Positions 1 through 6,617 are shown, numbered from the stretch's first letter. The stretch is 12,463 bases of DNA from Betaproteobacteria bacterium (GCA_011391185.1 JAABRB010000071.1:1-12463), one strand, 5' to 3'. Numbers and translations are program-made. The notes: generated by a model from the letters alone, not told the origin.

Positions 1-134
1 TCGAGTGCGGTGAGGATGGCGTGGCGGCACGCTTCGTCGACGGCGCCGGCGCACTCACCGGCTTCGCACTCGTCGGGGCCGCCACAAACAGGAAGCAGGC
101 GCTCACTCGCCAACTCCCGCCCGTGCTCGGCTGA
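1..134 (+). CDS. Rubredoxin-reductase-like FAD oxidoreductase, C-terminal fragment
   Basis: Only the 3' end is in the window. The frame starting at base 3 gives 43 residues ending at a TGA at 132-134; the rest of the gene lies to the left. The fragment reads ...ARFVDGAGALTGFALVGAA followed by KQALTRQLPPVL. This resembles the C-terminus of rubredoxin-NAD(P) reductases and related pyridine-nucleotide disulfide-type flavoproteins: an F-x-D strand, then G-F-x-L-x-G, then a K-x-x-L-x-x-x-LP end. Those enzymes pass electrons from NAD(P)H through FAD to rubredoxin, for example for alkane hydroxylases. The gene converges on the GntR gene with 16 bp between stop codons. The FAD and NAD motifs are off the window, so the family call rests on a short tail and could also be another member of the same flavoprotein superfamily. 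Confidence 0.7.
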   Translation, partial: ECGEDGVAARFVDGAGALTGFALVGAATNRKQALTRQLPPVLG

Positions 135-150
135 GCGCAGGGGGCGCGAG

Positions 151-861
151 CTAGACCTGCATCGAGCGCAGGACGTTCTGACCGGTCCGTTCGATGTGTC
201 GTTGCAGCAGCTCGCAGGCGGTCGCGGCATTACGCGCGAGCGCGGCCTCGGTGATCCTGCGATGTTCGGTCGAAACGTCGCGATCGAACTCGTGCGACGA
301 AAAGAACAGGCGCCGGTAGCGGTCGCTCAGATCGTGCAACTGGCTGCAGAACTGGAGCAGGATCGGGGAGCCGCACGCGCCAATGAGCGCCTCGTGGTAT
401 GCGCGGTGCCACGTCTCCCATTGCTCGGATTCTGCCGGAATCACGCGCCGGCTCTCGAGCTTACCCAGACGATGCTGGTGAGCGAGCACGTCCGCCTCCC
501 AGGCGTCGTCGCCCTGCTCGATCGATCGTTGCAGCGCCATGCTCTCTAGCATCATTCGCAGCCGGATCACTTCCGCAAGGTCGGCGCTGGACACGGCCGC
601 AACGCGGTAACCGCGACTTTCCTCGGTGGTGATCAGCCCCTCGGCGACGAGCCGCGATACGGCTTCGCGGATCGGGCTCCAGCTCACGCCGAACTCCGCC
701 TTCAGATCTTCGAGGCGAAGTTTTGCACCGGGCTTGCGTCGACCGACGAGGATGTCGGTACGGACGCGGTCGCAAATTGCACCCGCAAGCGTGCCACCGG
801 GTGGCGCCTCTGTGGCCGGCGCAAGCTCCGTCAAGACGGGATCGGGATCGCGTTTGCTCAT
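151..861 (-). CDS. GntR family transcriptional regulator, FadR/FCD type
   Basis: 236-residue predicted ligand-responsive DNA-binding repressor. Residues about 24-88 form the GntR winged helix: L-x-x-x-I-x-D-R-V-R-x-D-I-L-x-G near 25-40, then LEDLKAEFGVSWSPIREA (50-67), where the helix-turn-helix motif is clear, then a wing ending SRGYRVA. Residues about 95-230 are the helical FCD ligand domain. Its likely metal ligands are His156 (in AYHEAL), His200 and His222. The position usually held by Asp, four residues before the first of these, is His152 here. The start at 861 (MSKRDPD) was chosen because upstream codons are low-complexity and overlap the CDGSH gene; it has no good Shine-Dalgarno, so it may be translated from the CDGSH transcript 19 bp upstream. 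FCD regulators usually control an adjacent or divergent catabolic operon and sense an organic acid, here most likely the cupin-TRAP-amidohydrolase operon (inference). Confidence 0.88.
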   Translation of the reverse strand: MSKRDPDPVLTELAPATEAPPGGTLAGAICDRVRTDILVGRRKPGAKLRLEDLKAEFGVSWSPIREAVSRLVAEGLITTEESRGYRVAAVSSADLAEVIRLRMMLESMALQRSIEQGDDAWEADVLAHQHRLGKLESRRVIPAESEQWETWHRAYHEALIGACGSPILLQFCSQLHDLSDRYRRLFFSSHEFDRDVSTEHRRITEAALARNAATACELLQRHIERTGQNVLRSMQV

Positions 862-880
862 GGGAGGATCGGTCGGCGGG

Positions 881-1135
881 CTAAAGCGATTTGTGGGTGG
901 TGTCGCAGATTGGCGCTTTGCCTGACCGCTTGCACCCGCAGAGCATCGCCGTCGCGTCCTTGTCCTGCACCCAGACAATGGGCTTGATCCCGGCCTTCGA
1001 ACCGGTGTGCGAGCCGTCGCAAAACGGCTGCATCTTGCTCATTCCGCATGCGCACCACGCATACCGATACGTGGCCAGCAATTCGATCCGGTATGGGCCC
1101 TTCTGGGCGATCACGGGTTCCTCTGTTTCGGACAT
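881..1135 (-). CDS. Tandem CDGSH-type iron-sulfur domain protein
   Basis: 84-residue small cytoplasmic Fe-S protein. The first CDGSH motif is complete: Cys28, Cys30, Ser33, Pro37, Cys39, Asp40 and His43 (CACGMSKMQPFCDGSH). The second is a variant: Cys66, Cys68, Ser71, Pro75, Cys77 and His81 (CGCKRSGKAPICDTTH), keeping the three-Cys-one-His ligand set but reading CDTTH instead of CDGSH. Each motif should bind a 2Fe-2S cluster, as in mitoNEET-family proteins. Roles in that family include electron transfer and redox or iron sensing; no specific substrate can be read from the sequence. The start at 1135 has a good GGAG site about 8 bp upstream. A longer open frame to 1231 reads through the 12-bp tandem repeats and is unlikely to be coding. 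The gene precedes the GntR gene by 19 bp and is divergent from the cupin gene. Confidence 0.88.
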   Translation of the reverse strand: MSETEEPVIAQKGPYRIELLATYRYAWCACGMSKMQPFCDGSHTGSKAGIKPIVWVQDKDATAMLCGCKRSGKAPICDTTHKSL

Positions 1136-1164
1136 CGGATTCTCCAGTTCATTTCGGGCGAACG

Positions 1165-1212
1165 GATGGGTGAACAGATGGGCAAACAGATGGGCAAATA
1201 GATGGGCAAATA
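1165..1212. repeat. Four tandem copies of a 12-bp unit
   Basis: Four consecutive 12-bp units start at 1165, 1177, 1189 and 1201: GATGGGTGAACA, GATGGGCAAACA, GATGGGCAAATA and GATGGGCAAATA. The last two are identical, and the first two differ by a few bases. They lie between the divergent CDGSH and cupin genes, starting 30 bp upstream of the CDGSH start codon, so they are probably in its leader or promoter. Because 12 is a multiple of three, the minus strand stays open through them and would encode a repeated L-F-A-H. I do not regard that as coding, because the Shine-Dalgarno sits downstream at the 1135 start. Confidence 0.9.
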
Positions 1213-1223
1213 ATCGCGCGTTG

Positions 1224-1238
1224 CGACGCACTGCGTCG
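1224..1238. promoter_or_regulatory. 15-bp perfect palindrome, candidate operator
   Basis: CGACGCA-C-TGCGTCG is a perfect 7-bp inverted repeat around one central base, in the 187-bp region between the divergent CDGSH/GntR and cupin/TRAP transcription units. It lies 85 bp upstream of the cupin start and just upstream of a TTGACC that could be a -35 element (1252-1257). A -10 match downstream is poor; GATTAT at 1273-1278 is the nearest, at a short spacing. Position and symmetry fit a binding site for the linked GntR regulator. The half-site does not obviously match the commonly cited FadR-subfamily T-N-G-T/A-C-N-A pattern, so the link is inference. Confidence 0.4.
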
Positions 1239-1322
1239 GACGACGAAACGCTTGACCGCCATCGGCCGGATCGATTATCGTTATTTTGCCACGTTATCGG
1301 AAAAAGCCGTCAAGGGGAATCC

Positions 1323-2006
1323 ATGCGCGTCGCCGCCGCCGTAAACGCCGACCCGACCCAGTGCGCCGTGGTCAACACGAACGAGCTGCCCTGGGAGCCC
1401 ACCGCGTACCCGGGCATCTCGCGCAAGGTGCTCGAATTCGTGAGCGATCCGAAGAAGGGTCGCGAAACTTCGCTGCTCAAGTTCGAGCCCGGCGCGGCAA
1501 TGCCCGCGGAGACGCTCACCGACCGGCTCGACATCCTGGTGATCGAGGGAACGTACTCGGACGGGCAGGCCGACTACGGCACGCATACGTTCATCCGCAA
1601 TCCACCCGGGTTCCACCATACGCCGACGTCCAAGGACGGCTGCGTGATCTACGCGAAGTGGCGTGTCCCGATTCGCGCCGCCCCGGGCGAGCGGATCGTG
1701 ATCGACGCCAGGACCGCACAGTGGATGGCGTTCCCGCATCGCGGCGCGGACGTGCTGCACCTCTATCCGAACCAGGACGGCATCGAGACGAGCCGCATCG
1801 GGAAGGTGCACCCGAACCGCAAGCTTCCCTCGCACGATCATTCCATAGGCGAGGAGACGCTGGTGCTGGAAGGCGTCCTCAAGGACGAGTACACGAGTTA
1901 CGCGCAGGGATTCTGGTTCCGCATGCCCTGCGGCATGCCGCACGCGCCCTACACGGAAAGCGAACACTGCAAGATGCTGATTCGCGAAGGCGATCTCGTG
2001 TGGTGA
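1323..2006 (+). CDS. Bicupin protein, ChrR-like cupin family
   Basis: 227-residue protein with two cupin folds, resembling the ChrR-type cupin domain often annotated in small catabolic proteins. The N-terminal cupin (about 45-125) has the G-E-I-like turn as IEGTYSD (74-80) and HH at 98-99, but lacks the usual H-x-H pair; the equivalent stretch reads AMPAE. The C-terminal cupin (about 140-225) has the full ligand pattern: His171, His173 and Glu177 in SHDHSIGEE, then His207 in CGMPHAPY, so one metal site is expected. The start at 1323 follows an AAGGGG site. It is the first gene of the plus-strand run, followed after 54 bp and a hairpin by dctP. No zinc-binding anti-sigma domain or linked sigma factor is present, so an enzyme or binding role in the catabolic operon is more likely than ChrR-type regulation. 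The substrate is unknown. Confidence 0.8.
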   Translation: MRVAAAVNADPTQCAVVNTNELPWEPTAYPGISRKVLEFVSDPKKGRETSLLKFEPGAAMPAETLTDRLDILVIEGTYSDGQADYGTHTFIRNPPGFHHTPTSKDGCVIYAKWRVPIRAAPGERIVIDARTAQWMAFPHRGADVLHLYPNQDGIETSRIGKVHPNRKLPSHDHSIGEETLVLEGVLKDEYTSYAQGFWFRMPCGMPHAPYTESEHCKMLIREGDLVW

Positions 2007-2014
2007 TTCACCCT

Positions 2015-2035
2015 CTCCCGGCGTAACGCCGGGGG
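2015..2035 (+). other. Intercistronic hairpin between cupin and dctP
   Basis: CCCGGCG at 2017-2023 pairs perfectly with CGCCGGG at 2027-2033 around a TAA loop, and one G-U plus one G-C pair extend the stem to nine base pairs. It starts 9 bp after the cupin stop codon and ends 16 bp before the AAGGAGG site of dctP. No run of T follows, so it is not a typical intrinsic terminator. Such hairpins often act as mRNA processing or stability elements that raise the level of the downstream binding-protein message (inference). Confidence 0.6.
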
Positions 2036-2060
2036 CTCACAAGAAAGAAGGAGGAGACAC

Positions 2061-3071
2061 ATGCGTCAACCCGCAAAGGCACTTCGTACGCTCGCCGCGG
2101 CCGCCGCGGTCGCACTCGCCGGCTGGATCACCCCGGCCCACGCCGCCGACTTCACCATGAAGATCGGCCTCGGCACGCTGAACGACGTCCAGCACCAGTG
2201 GGCGGACTGGATGAAGGAAGCGATCGAGGCCCGGAGCCAGGGGCGAATCGAGGTCAAGGTGTTCCCCCGCAATCAGCTCGGCACGATCGCCAGCCAGATC
2301 GAGGGACTGCAGCTTGGAACGGTCGAAGCGTTCATCGCGCCGGCGGATTTTTTCGCCGGCGTCGACCCACGGTTCGGAACGTTCGCGGTGCCGCTGCTCT
2401 TCAAGAGTCCCGAGCAGGCCGCGAAGGTGCTGCTTGATCCGGCGCTGAACAAATCGATTCTGGCGCTCGGGGCGGACAAGAACTTGCAGGTCGTGACCGT
2501 GACCTCGTACGCGTTTGCGCATTACTTCGGCAAGGAGCCGCTCCGGACCCTCGACGATTTCAAAGGCAAGAAGCTGCGCGTCAACGCCACCGACGCCGAG
2601 CGCGCGAAGATGCGCGCCTTCGGCGCCACGGCCGTGGCTATGGATCTCGGCGAGGTCGTTCCGGGCCTGCGCCAGGGCGTGATCGACGGCACGATGAGCG
2701 CGACCGCCGTCTACGTGATCTTCAAATTCTACGACATCGCCAAGGTGCTCACCGAGGTGAACGACACGATGATCATTTCGACCGGTGCCATCAGTCGCCC
2801 CTGGCTCGACAAGCTCCCGGCCGATCTGCGCCAGATCGTGATCGAGGAAGGCGCCAAGATTCAGCCACGCCTGATGGCGCATTCGCGCACGCTGGACGGG
2901 GCGATGCGCAAGAAGTGGGAGGAGGTCGGTGGCAGCTTCGTGAAGTTGCCGGCTGCGGACCAGGCCAAAGTGAAGTCGCTGCTCGTGAACGTGGGCGAGG
3001 ACGTCACGAAAGGCAATCCTGCCGTAAGCGCCTTCTACAAGCAGATGAAGTCGACTTCCGAGAAGTTCTGA
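2061..3071 (+). CDS. dctP: TRAP transporter periplasmic solute-binding protein, DctP type
   Basis: 336-residue extracytoplasmic receptor of a tripartite ATP-independent periplasmic importer. Residues 1-28 are a Sec signal peptide: basic start, alanine-rich core, cleavage after AHA with mature protein starting at A-D-F. There is no lipobox cysteine. The mature part has DctP family features: F-x-x-x-Q-L-G at about 68-74, D-F-K-G-K-K-L-R-V at about 166-174 with Arg173 at the position of the conserved carboxylate-binding arginine, and GLRQGVIDG at about 202-210. The arginine implies a carboxylate ligand; its identity cannot be read. A strong AAGGAGG lies upstream of the start. dctQ follows after 28 bp and dctM after that, so a complete TRAP system is present. 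Confidence 0.95.
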   Translation: MRQPAKALRTLAAAAAVALAGWITPAHAADFTMKIGLGTLNDVQHQWADWMKEAIEARSQGRIEVKVFPRNQLGTIASQIEGLQLGTVEAFIAPADFFAGVDPRFGTFAVPLLFKSPEQAAKVLLDPALNKSILALGADKNLQVVTVTSYAFAHYFGKEPLRTLDDFKGKKLRVNATDAERAKMRAFGATAVAMDLGEVVPGLRQGVIDGTMSATAVYVIFKFYDIAKVLTEVNDTMIISTGAISRPWLDKLPADLRQIVIEEGAKIQPRLMAHSRTLDGAMRKKWEEVGGSFVKLPAADQAKVKSLLVNVGEDVTKGNPAVSAFYKQMKSTSEKF

Positions 3072-3099
3072 TCCCGCCTGCTGCAGGGGGCGAGCCCGG

Positions 3100-3567
3100 A
3101 TGACCCGATTCGCGTTCGTCACCCTGCCGCACTGGATCCTCGGCACGCTGATGCTGCTGGGGATCGCAATCAATTTCGCCAACGTGATCGGCCGCTACGC
3201 GTTCGGCTACGCGTTCTTCTGGGCCGAGGAGACGATGGTCTTCATCACCATCTGGGGCGTCTTCATCGGCATGGCCGCAATCACGTATAACGGCGATCAC
3301 CTGAACATGGACCTGTTCTCCGCGGCCATTCGCGGCAGATGGCGGGCCGCGCTGAACGGCCTGACGGTCGTCGCATTCGTCGCGTGCAGCATCTTCGTGG
3401 TGATCCAGTCCTATCAGGTGGTCACGCTCTTCGCCCAGGCCAAGCAGGTCAGCGTTTCGGCGGGCATCCCGAAGGCCATTCCGCATGCCGCGCTCCTGAC
3501 GGGATTCGCGCTCGCGGCCGTCGCGGTCGTCGTCCGCATCCGGTCGTACCTCACGGGCAAGTTCTAA
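3100..3567 (+). CDS. dctQ: TRAP transporter small membrane subunit, DctQ type
   Basis: 155-residue inner-membrane protein with four predicted membrane helices at about 11-32, 44-62, 87-108 and 128-147. The family signature after helix 1 is present: N-V-I-G-R-Y-A-F-G followed by FFWAEE (39-44). The subunit supports the large DctM subunit in sodium-driven import of the ligand delivered by the periplasmic receptor. An AGGGGG site lies about 9 bp before the start. It sits 28 bp after dctP and 12 bp before dctM. Confidence 0.93.
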   Translation: MTRFAFVTLPHWILGTLMLLGIAINFANVIGRYAFGYAFFWAEETMVFITIWGVFIGMAAITYNGDHLNMDLFSAAIRGRWRAALNGLTVVAFVACSIFVVIQSYQVVTLFAQAKQVSVSAGIPKAIPHAALLTGFALAAVAVVVRIRSYLTGKF

Positions 3568-3579
3568 GAGCGCCGGGCG

Positions 3580-4854
3580 ATGGGATGGGTGATGGCGCTC
3601 CTGCCGATCGTGCTGCTGGTGCTCGGCTTTCCGTTGTTCCTGATCCTGCTCGCCACGTCCGCCGCGGTGCTGGTGGTGTTTTCCGACGTCCCGGCAACAG
3701 CGGTGCACCAGGTGATGTTCAGCAGCATCGACAAGTACGCGCTGCTGGCCGTGCCGTTCTTCATTTTCGCCGGCGACCTGATGGGCAAGGGCGGGGTGTC
3801 CGAGCGACTTCTGCGTTGGGTCGGGTCGATGATCGGCGGTGTGCGCGGCAGTCTCCCGCTCACCGCTCTGGGCACGACCACGGTTTTCGGCGCGATCTCC
3901 GGGTCCACCGCGGCAACCGTCGCCGCGGTGGGCGGGCTGACCTACCAGCGCCTGCGCGACGCGGGATACGACGAGAAGTTCTCGACCGGCCTGCTCATCT
4001 CCGCGGCCGCGATCGACAACTTGATCCCGCCGTCCATCGGCTTCATCCTCTATGGCATCGCCGCCGAGGCCTCCATCGTCAGGCTGTTTGCGGCCGGAAT
4101 CTTTCCAGGGCTGGTTCTTGCGGCCGCATTCGCCGCGTACATCTTCATTTACACGGCCCGGCACAGGGGCGGCGGGATCGTGCCTTTCCGGCTTGCGGAG
4201 TTCCTGGCCGCGACCCGAGCGGGCATCTGGTCGATCGCCGCGCCGGTGATCATCCTGGGCGGCATCTACACCGGCGTGTTCTCGCCGACCGAGGCGGCCG
4301 GCGTGGCATGCATCTACGCGATGATCGTCGTCGGACTGGTCTATCGCGAGATGGGATTACGCGAAATCTTCCGGACCGCCGCGAGATCGATGTACCTCAC
4401 CGCGCAGATCTTCGTCATCGTGGCCTGCGCGGGCGTGTACTCGTGGCTGCTGACGATCGGCGGCGCTGCGCAAGCGGCGACGGAATTCATCAACGGATTG
4501 GGCTGGCCGACCTGGTCCGTGCTGATCGCGATCAACGTCTTCCTCCTGCTGGTGGGGATGGTGCTCGACACGGCCTCCTCCATCCTCGTGCTGGCGCCAT
4601 TGTTGCTGCCCATTGCCATGGCCACGGGCGTCGATCCGGTCCACTTCGGCGTGATTTTGGTGATGAACCTGAGCATCGGCACCTTCACGCCGCCGTTCGG
4701 CCTCAACATCTTCGTCGGCCAGGCCGTGTTCAAGGCGCCCCTGTCTTCGATCTATCCGGGGCTGATGCCGTTCATCGCAGTTGCGATCGTGGCGCTGATC
4801 GTGGTGACATTCGTTCCGCATCTCTCTCTCTGGATACTCCAGTTCCTGAAATGA
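3580..4854 (+). CDS. dctM: TRAP transporter large permease subunit, DctM type
   Basis: 424-residue polytopic inner-membrane protein, the usual DctM length, with roughly a dozen hydrophobic segments. Family marks include ISGSTAATVAAVGG (106-119), IPPSIGFILYGIAAEASI (149-166) followed by LFAAGIFPG, and GTFTPPFGLNIFVG (367-380). The two P-P segments match the paired elements of the ion-transporter superfamily fold. It forms the translocation path together with DctQ, energised by an ion gradient. The start is uncertain between 3580 and the in-frame ATG at 3592; the upstream site is weak (GCCGGG), suggesting coupling to dctQ. Its stop codon overlaps the start of the amidohydrolase gene (ATGA), indicating translational coupling. 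Confidence 0.95.
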   Translation: MGWVMALLPIVLLVLGFPLFLILLATSAAVLVVFSDVPATAVHQVMFSSIDKYALLAVPFFIFAGDLMGKGGVSERLLRWVGSMIGGVRGSLPLTALGTTTVFGAISGSTAATVAAVGGLTYQRLRDAGYDEKFSTGLLISAAAIDNLIPPSIGFILYGIAAEASIVRLFAAGIFPGLVLAAAFAAYIFIYTARHRGGGIVPFRLAEFLAATRAGIWSIAAPVIILGGIYTGVFSPTEAAGVACIYAMIVVGLVYREMGLREIFRTAARSMYLTAQIFVIVACAGVYSWLLTIGGAAQAATEFINGLGWPTWSVLIAINVFLLLVGMVLDTASSILVLAPLLLPIAMATGVDPVHFGVILVMNLSIGTFTPPFGLNIFVGQAVFKAPLSSIYPGLMPFIAVAIVALIVVTFVPHLSLWILQFLK

Positions 4855-5867
4855 GCACAGCACATACAGCGCATTCCCCTGGGCCGGTGGACGTTCACGC
4901 CCACTGGTATCCGCAGCGTTTTCTCGACTTGCTCGCCGAGCATGGCCCCGCACATGGCCTCGAATGGCGCGAGGTGGAGGGCAAGGGACCGCAGTTCAAG
5001 GTCGGATACCTGACGACCGGGCCCGCAGGCCCGCGTTTCGTCGATCTCGATGCGCGGCTCGCCGCCATGGACGAGCAGGGGGTCAAAGCGCACGCCCTCT
5101 CGCTCTCGCAACCCATGGTGTACTGGGCGGGTCGCGATCTAGGCGAGCGCCTGGCGGCAACCTACAACGAAGAGCTTGCGCGCGCGCACGAGCGCGCGCC
5201 GCAACGATTGGTGGGCCTCGCAGCGCTCCCGATGCACGAGCCGGACCTGGCGGTGAAGGAAGCCGAGCGCGCGGCGAAGTTGCCCGGCGTGCGGGGTTTC
5301 TACATGTCCACCCGCGTAAACGATCGCGAGCTGTCGGACCCGTCCTTCTTTCCCGTGTACGAGCGCATCGAAGCGCTGGGCCTGCCGATCTTTCTCCATC
5401 CGGTCTTCGTGATCGGGCACGAGCGCCTGCAGAAGCATTACCTCACCAATCTGCTCGGCAATCCGTTCGAGTCCGCGATCGCGGCGGCGCATCTCATCTT
5501 TGGTGGCGTGCTCGACCGCTGTCCTCAGCTCACGTTCGTGCTGCCGCATGCCGGGGGGGCATTCCCGTGGCTCGTAGGCAGACTGAGCCGCGGCTGGGAC
5601 AAGCGCGCGGACCTCAAGAGTACGAGCCGTCAGGCGCCGGTGGATTACCTGCGGCGCTTCTATTACGACACGGTCGGCTACTCCGACGACGTGCTCGATT
5701 TTCTGGTCCGCGTGATCGGCGCCGACCGCGTGCTGATGGGCAGCGACTACTGCTTCCCGATCGCGTACGAGCGGCCGGTCGAGAACGTGACCGCGCATCC
5801 GCAGCTGGACGAGGCCGCCAAGCGTGCGATCACCGAAGCGAACGCCACGCGCCTGCTCAAATTGTAG
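4851..5867 (+). CDS. ACMSD-type metal-dependent amidohydrolase (amidohydrolase 2 family)
   Basis: 338-residue TIM-barrel enzyme of the group holding aminocarboxymuconate-semialdehyde decarboxylase, gamma-resorcylate and 5-carboxyvanillate decarboxylases and several C-C hydrolases. Visible metal and active-site residues, in family order, are His16 and His18 in VDVHAHWYP, His183 in FLHPV, His233 in LPHAGG and Asp299 in MGSDYCFP. All five are present, so the protein should be active with one divalent metal, probably zinc or manganese. Length is normal. The start overlaps the dctM stop by 4 bp. Cotranscription with a TRAP importer suggests that it acts on the imported acid or a metabolite of it, by decarboxylation or hydrolysis. 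Family members differ in substrate with few sequence changes, so the exact reaction is not assigned. Confidence 0.9.
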   Translation: MSTAHTAHSPGPVDVHAHWYPQRFLDLLAEHGPAHGLEWREVEGKGPQFKVGYLTTGPAGPRFVDLDARLAAMDEQGVKAHALSLSQPMVYWAGRDLGERLAATYNEELARAHERAPQRLVGLAALPMHEPDLAVKEAERAAKLPGVRGFYMSTRVNDRELSDPSFFPVYERIEALGLPIFLHPVFVIGHERLQKHYLTNLLGNPFESAIAAAHLIFGGVLDRCPQLTFVLPHAGGAFPWLVGRLSRGWDKRADLKSTSRQAPVDYLRRFYYDTVGYSDDVLDFLVRVIGADRVLMGSDYCFPIAYERPVENVTAHPQLDEAAKRAITEANATRLLKL

Positions 5868-5883
5868 GGACGAGGAGACCGAC

Positions 5884-6504
5884 ATGCGCAGAAACGAACT
5901 TCCCGAGCCGCGGCTCGCGCCGCTTCCGCCCGACCACGACCCGGAGCTCGCCGAGTACTTTGCGAAGCTCGAGAAGCGAAACGGCTATCTTCCGAACAGC
6001 CAGCTCACGATGCAGCGGCGCCCGAAGCTGCTCAAGGCGTACGCGCAGCTCTCCGCCGCGATCTGGGACCCGGACGGCAGTGTGGATCTCGGCCTCAGGC
6101 GACTCGTCGGTCACGTCGCGAGTCGCGCGGCCGGTTGCCAGTACTGCATGGCGCACACTGCCGGTCACGCCTTGCACACGGGCGTCGACGACGCGAAGCT
6201 GGCGGCAGTGTGGGAGTACCGGACGAGCCCGCTCTTCAACGATGCGGAGCGCGCTGCGCTCGATGTGGCCCTGGCGGCCGGACAAGTGCCGAACGATGTG
6301 ACCGACGGGATGTTCGCCGAGCTGCGCAAGCACTGGAACGAGGGCGAGATCGTGGAGATCGTCGCCGTGATCGCGCTGTTCGGCTTTCTCAATCGCTGGA
6401 ACGACACGATGGCAACGCCGCTCGAGGCGGACCCCGTCGAGGTCGGCGAGAAGCACCTGGCCGGGATCGGCTGGAGCGTCGGCCGGCACGCGCGGACGTT
6501 ATAG
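5884..6504 (+). CDS. AhpD-like / carboxymuconolactone decarboxylase family protein
   Basis: 206-residue helical protein of the AhpD-like superfamily. The core motif is GCQYCMAHTAGHA with Cys85, Cys88, His91 and His95, preceded by a helix RLVGHVASRAA. The C-x-x-C pair with a following His is the peroxidase or thiol-oxidoreductase type of site, rather than that of a true gamma-carboxymuconolactone decarboxylase, which lacks the two cysteines. A role in thiol-based peroxide reduction is therefore possible, but many paralogues sit in catabolic operons without known reactions. The start at 5884 has a GAGGAG site 6 bp upstream. It is the last gene of the TRAP/amidohydrolase operon, 16 bp after the amidohydrolase, and is followed by 234 bp without genes. 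Confidence 0.85.
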   Translation: MRRNELPEPRLAPLPPDHDPELAEYFAKLEKRNGYLPNSQLTMQRRPKLLKAYAQLSAAIWDPDGSVDLGLRRLVGHVASRAAGCQYCMAHTAGHALHTGVDDAKLAAVWEYRTSPLFNDAERAALDVALAAGQVPNDVTDGMFAELRKHWNEGEIVEIVAVIALFGFLNRWNDTMATPLEADPVEVGEKHLAGIGWSVGRHARTL

Positions 6505-6538
6505 CGCTCATTGGGCCCGACCCTGCGCGTAGCGTCCG

Positions 6539-6560
6539 TGCGGGCCAGGATTCGCCCGCA
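6539..6560 (+). terminator. Hairpin after the TRAP/amidohydrolase operon, possible terminator
   Basis: TGCGGGC at 6539-6545 pairs perfectly with GCCCGCA at 6554-6560 around an 8-base loop, 34 bp after the last stop codon of the operon. The following bases (GGACATTGATTTAATG) have only a weak T content, so intrinsic termination would be inefficient. Placement between two transcription units with different apparent regulators makes a terminator or 3'-end stabiliser reasonable. Confidence 0.4.
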
Positions 6561-6617
6561 GGACATTGATTTAATGAACTACTTTCGGTAGCAGGCGACC
6601 CGAAGCCGGGCCGCTGC

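Noticed and set aside
1136..1231. Longer CDGSH start giving an N-terminal L-F-A-H repeat
   Set aside because: The repeat is explained by intergenic 12-bp tandem units, and the start at 1135 has a proper GGAG site.
891..1322. Upstream extension of the cupin frame
   Set aside because: It overlaps the CDGSH gene antisense and runs through the 12-bp repeats; the ATG at 1323 has its own ribosome site and begins the cupin-like sequence.
3004..4164. A 386-codon minus-strand open frame opposite the TRAP genes
   Set aside because: It is highly charged and low in hydrophobic residues, lies opposite dctP, dctQ and dctM, and mirrors their codon bias.
3339..4850. Upstream extension of the amidohydrolase frame
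   Set aside because: The part before 4851 overlaps dctQ and dctM out of frame and is arginine-rich; the real start is the ATG overlapping the dctM stop.
5180..5199. GCGCGCGC-ACGA-GCGCGCGC perfect hairpin
   Set aside because: It lies within the amidohydrolase coding sequence (A-R-A-H-E-R-A-P), and alternating GC codons in high-GC DNA produce such stems readily; no second signal supports a function.
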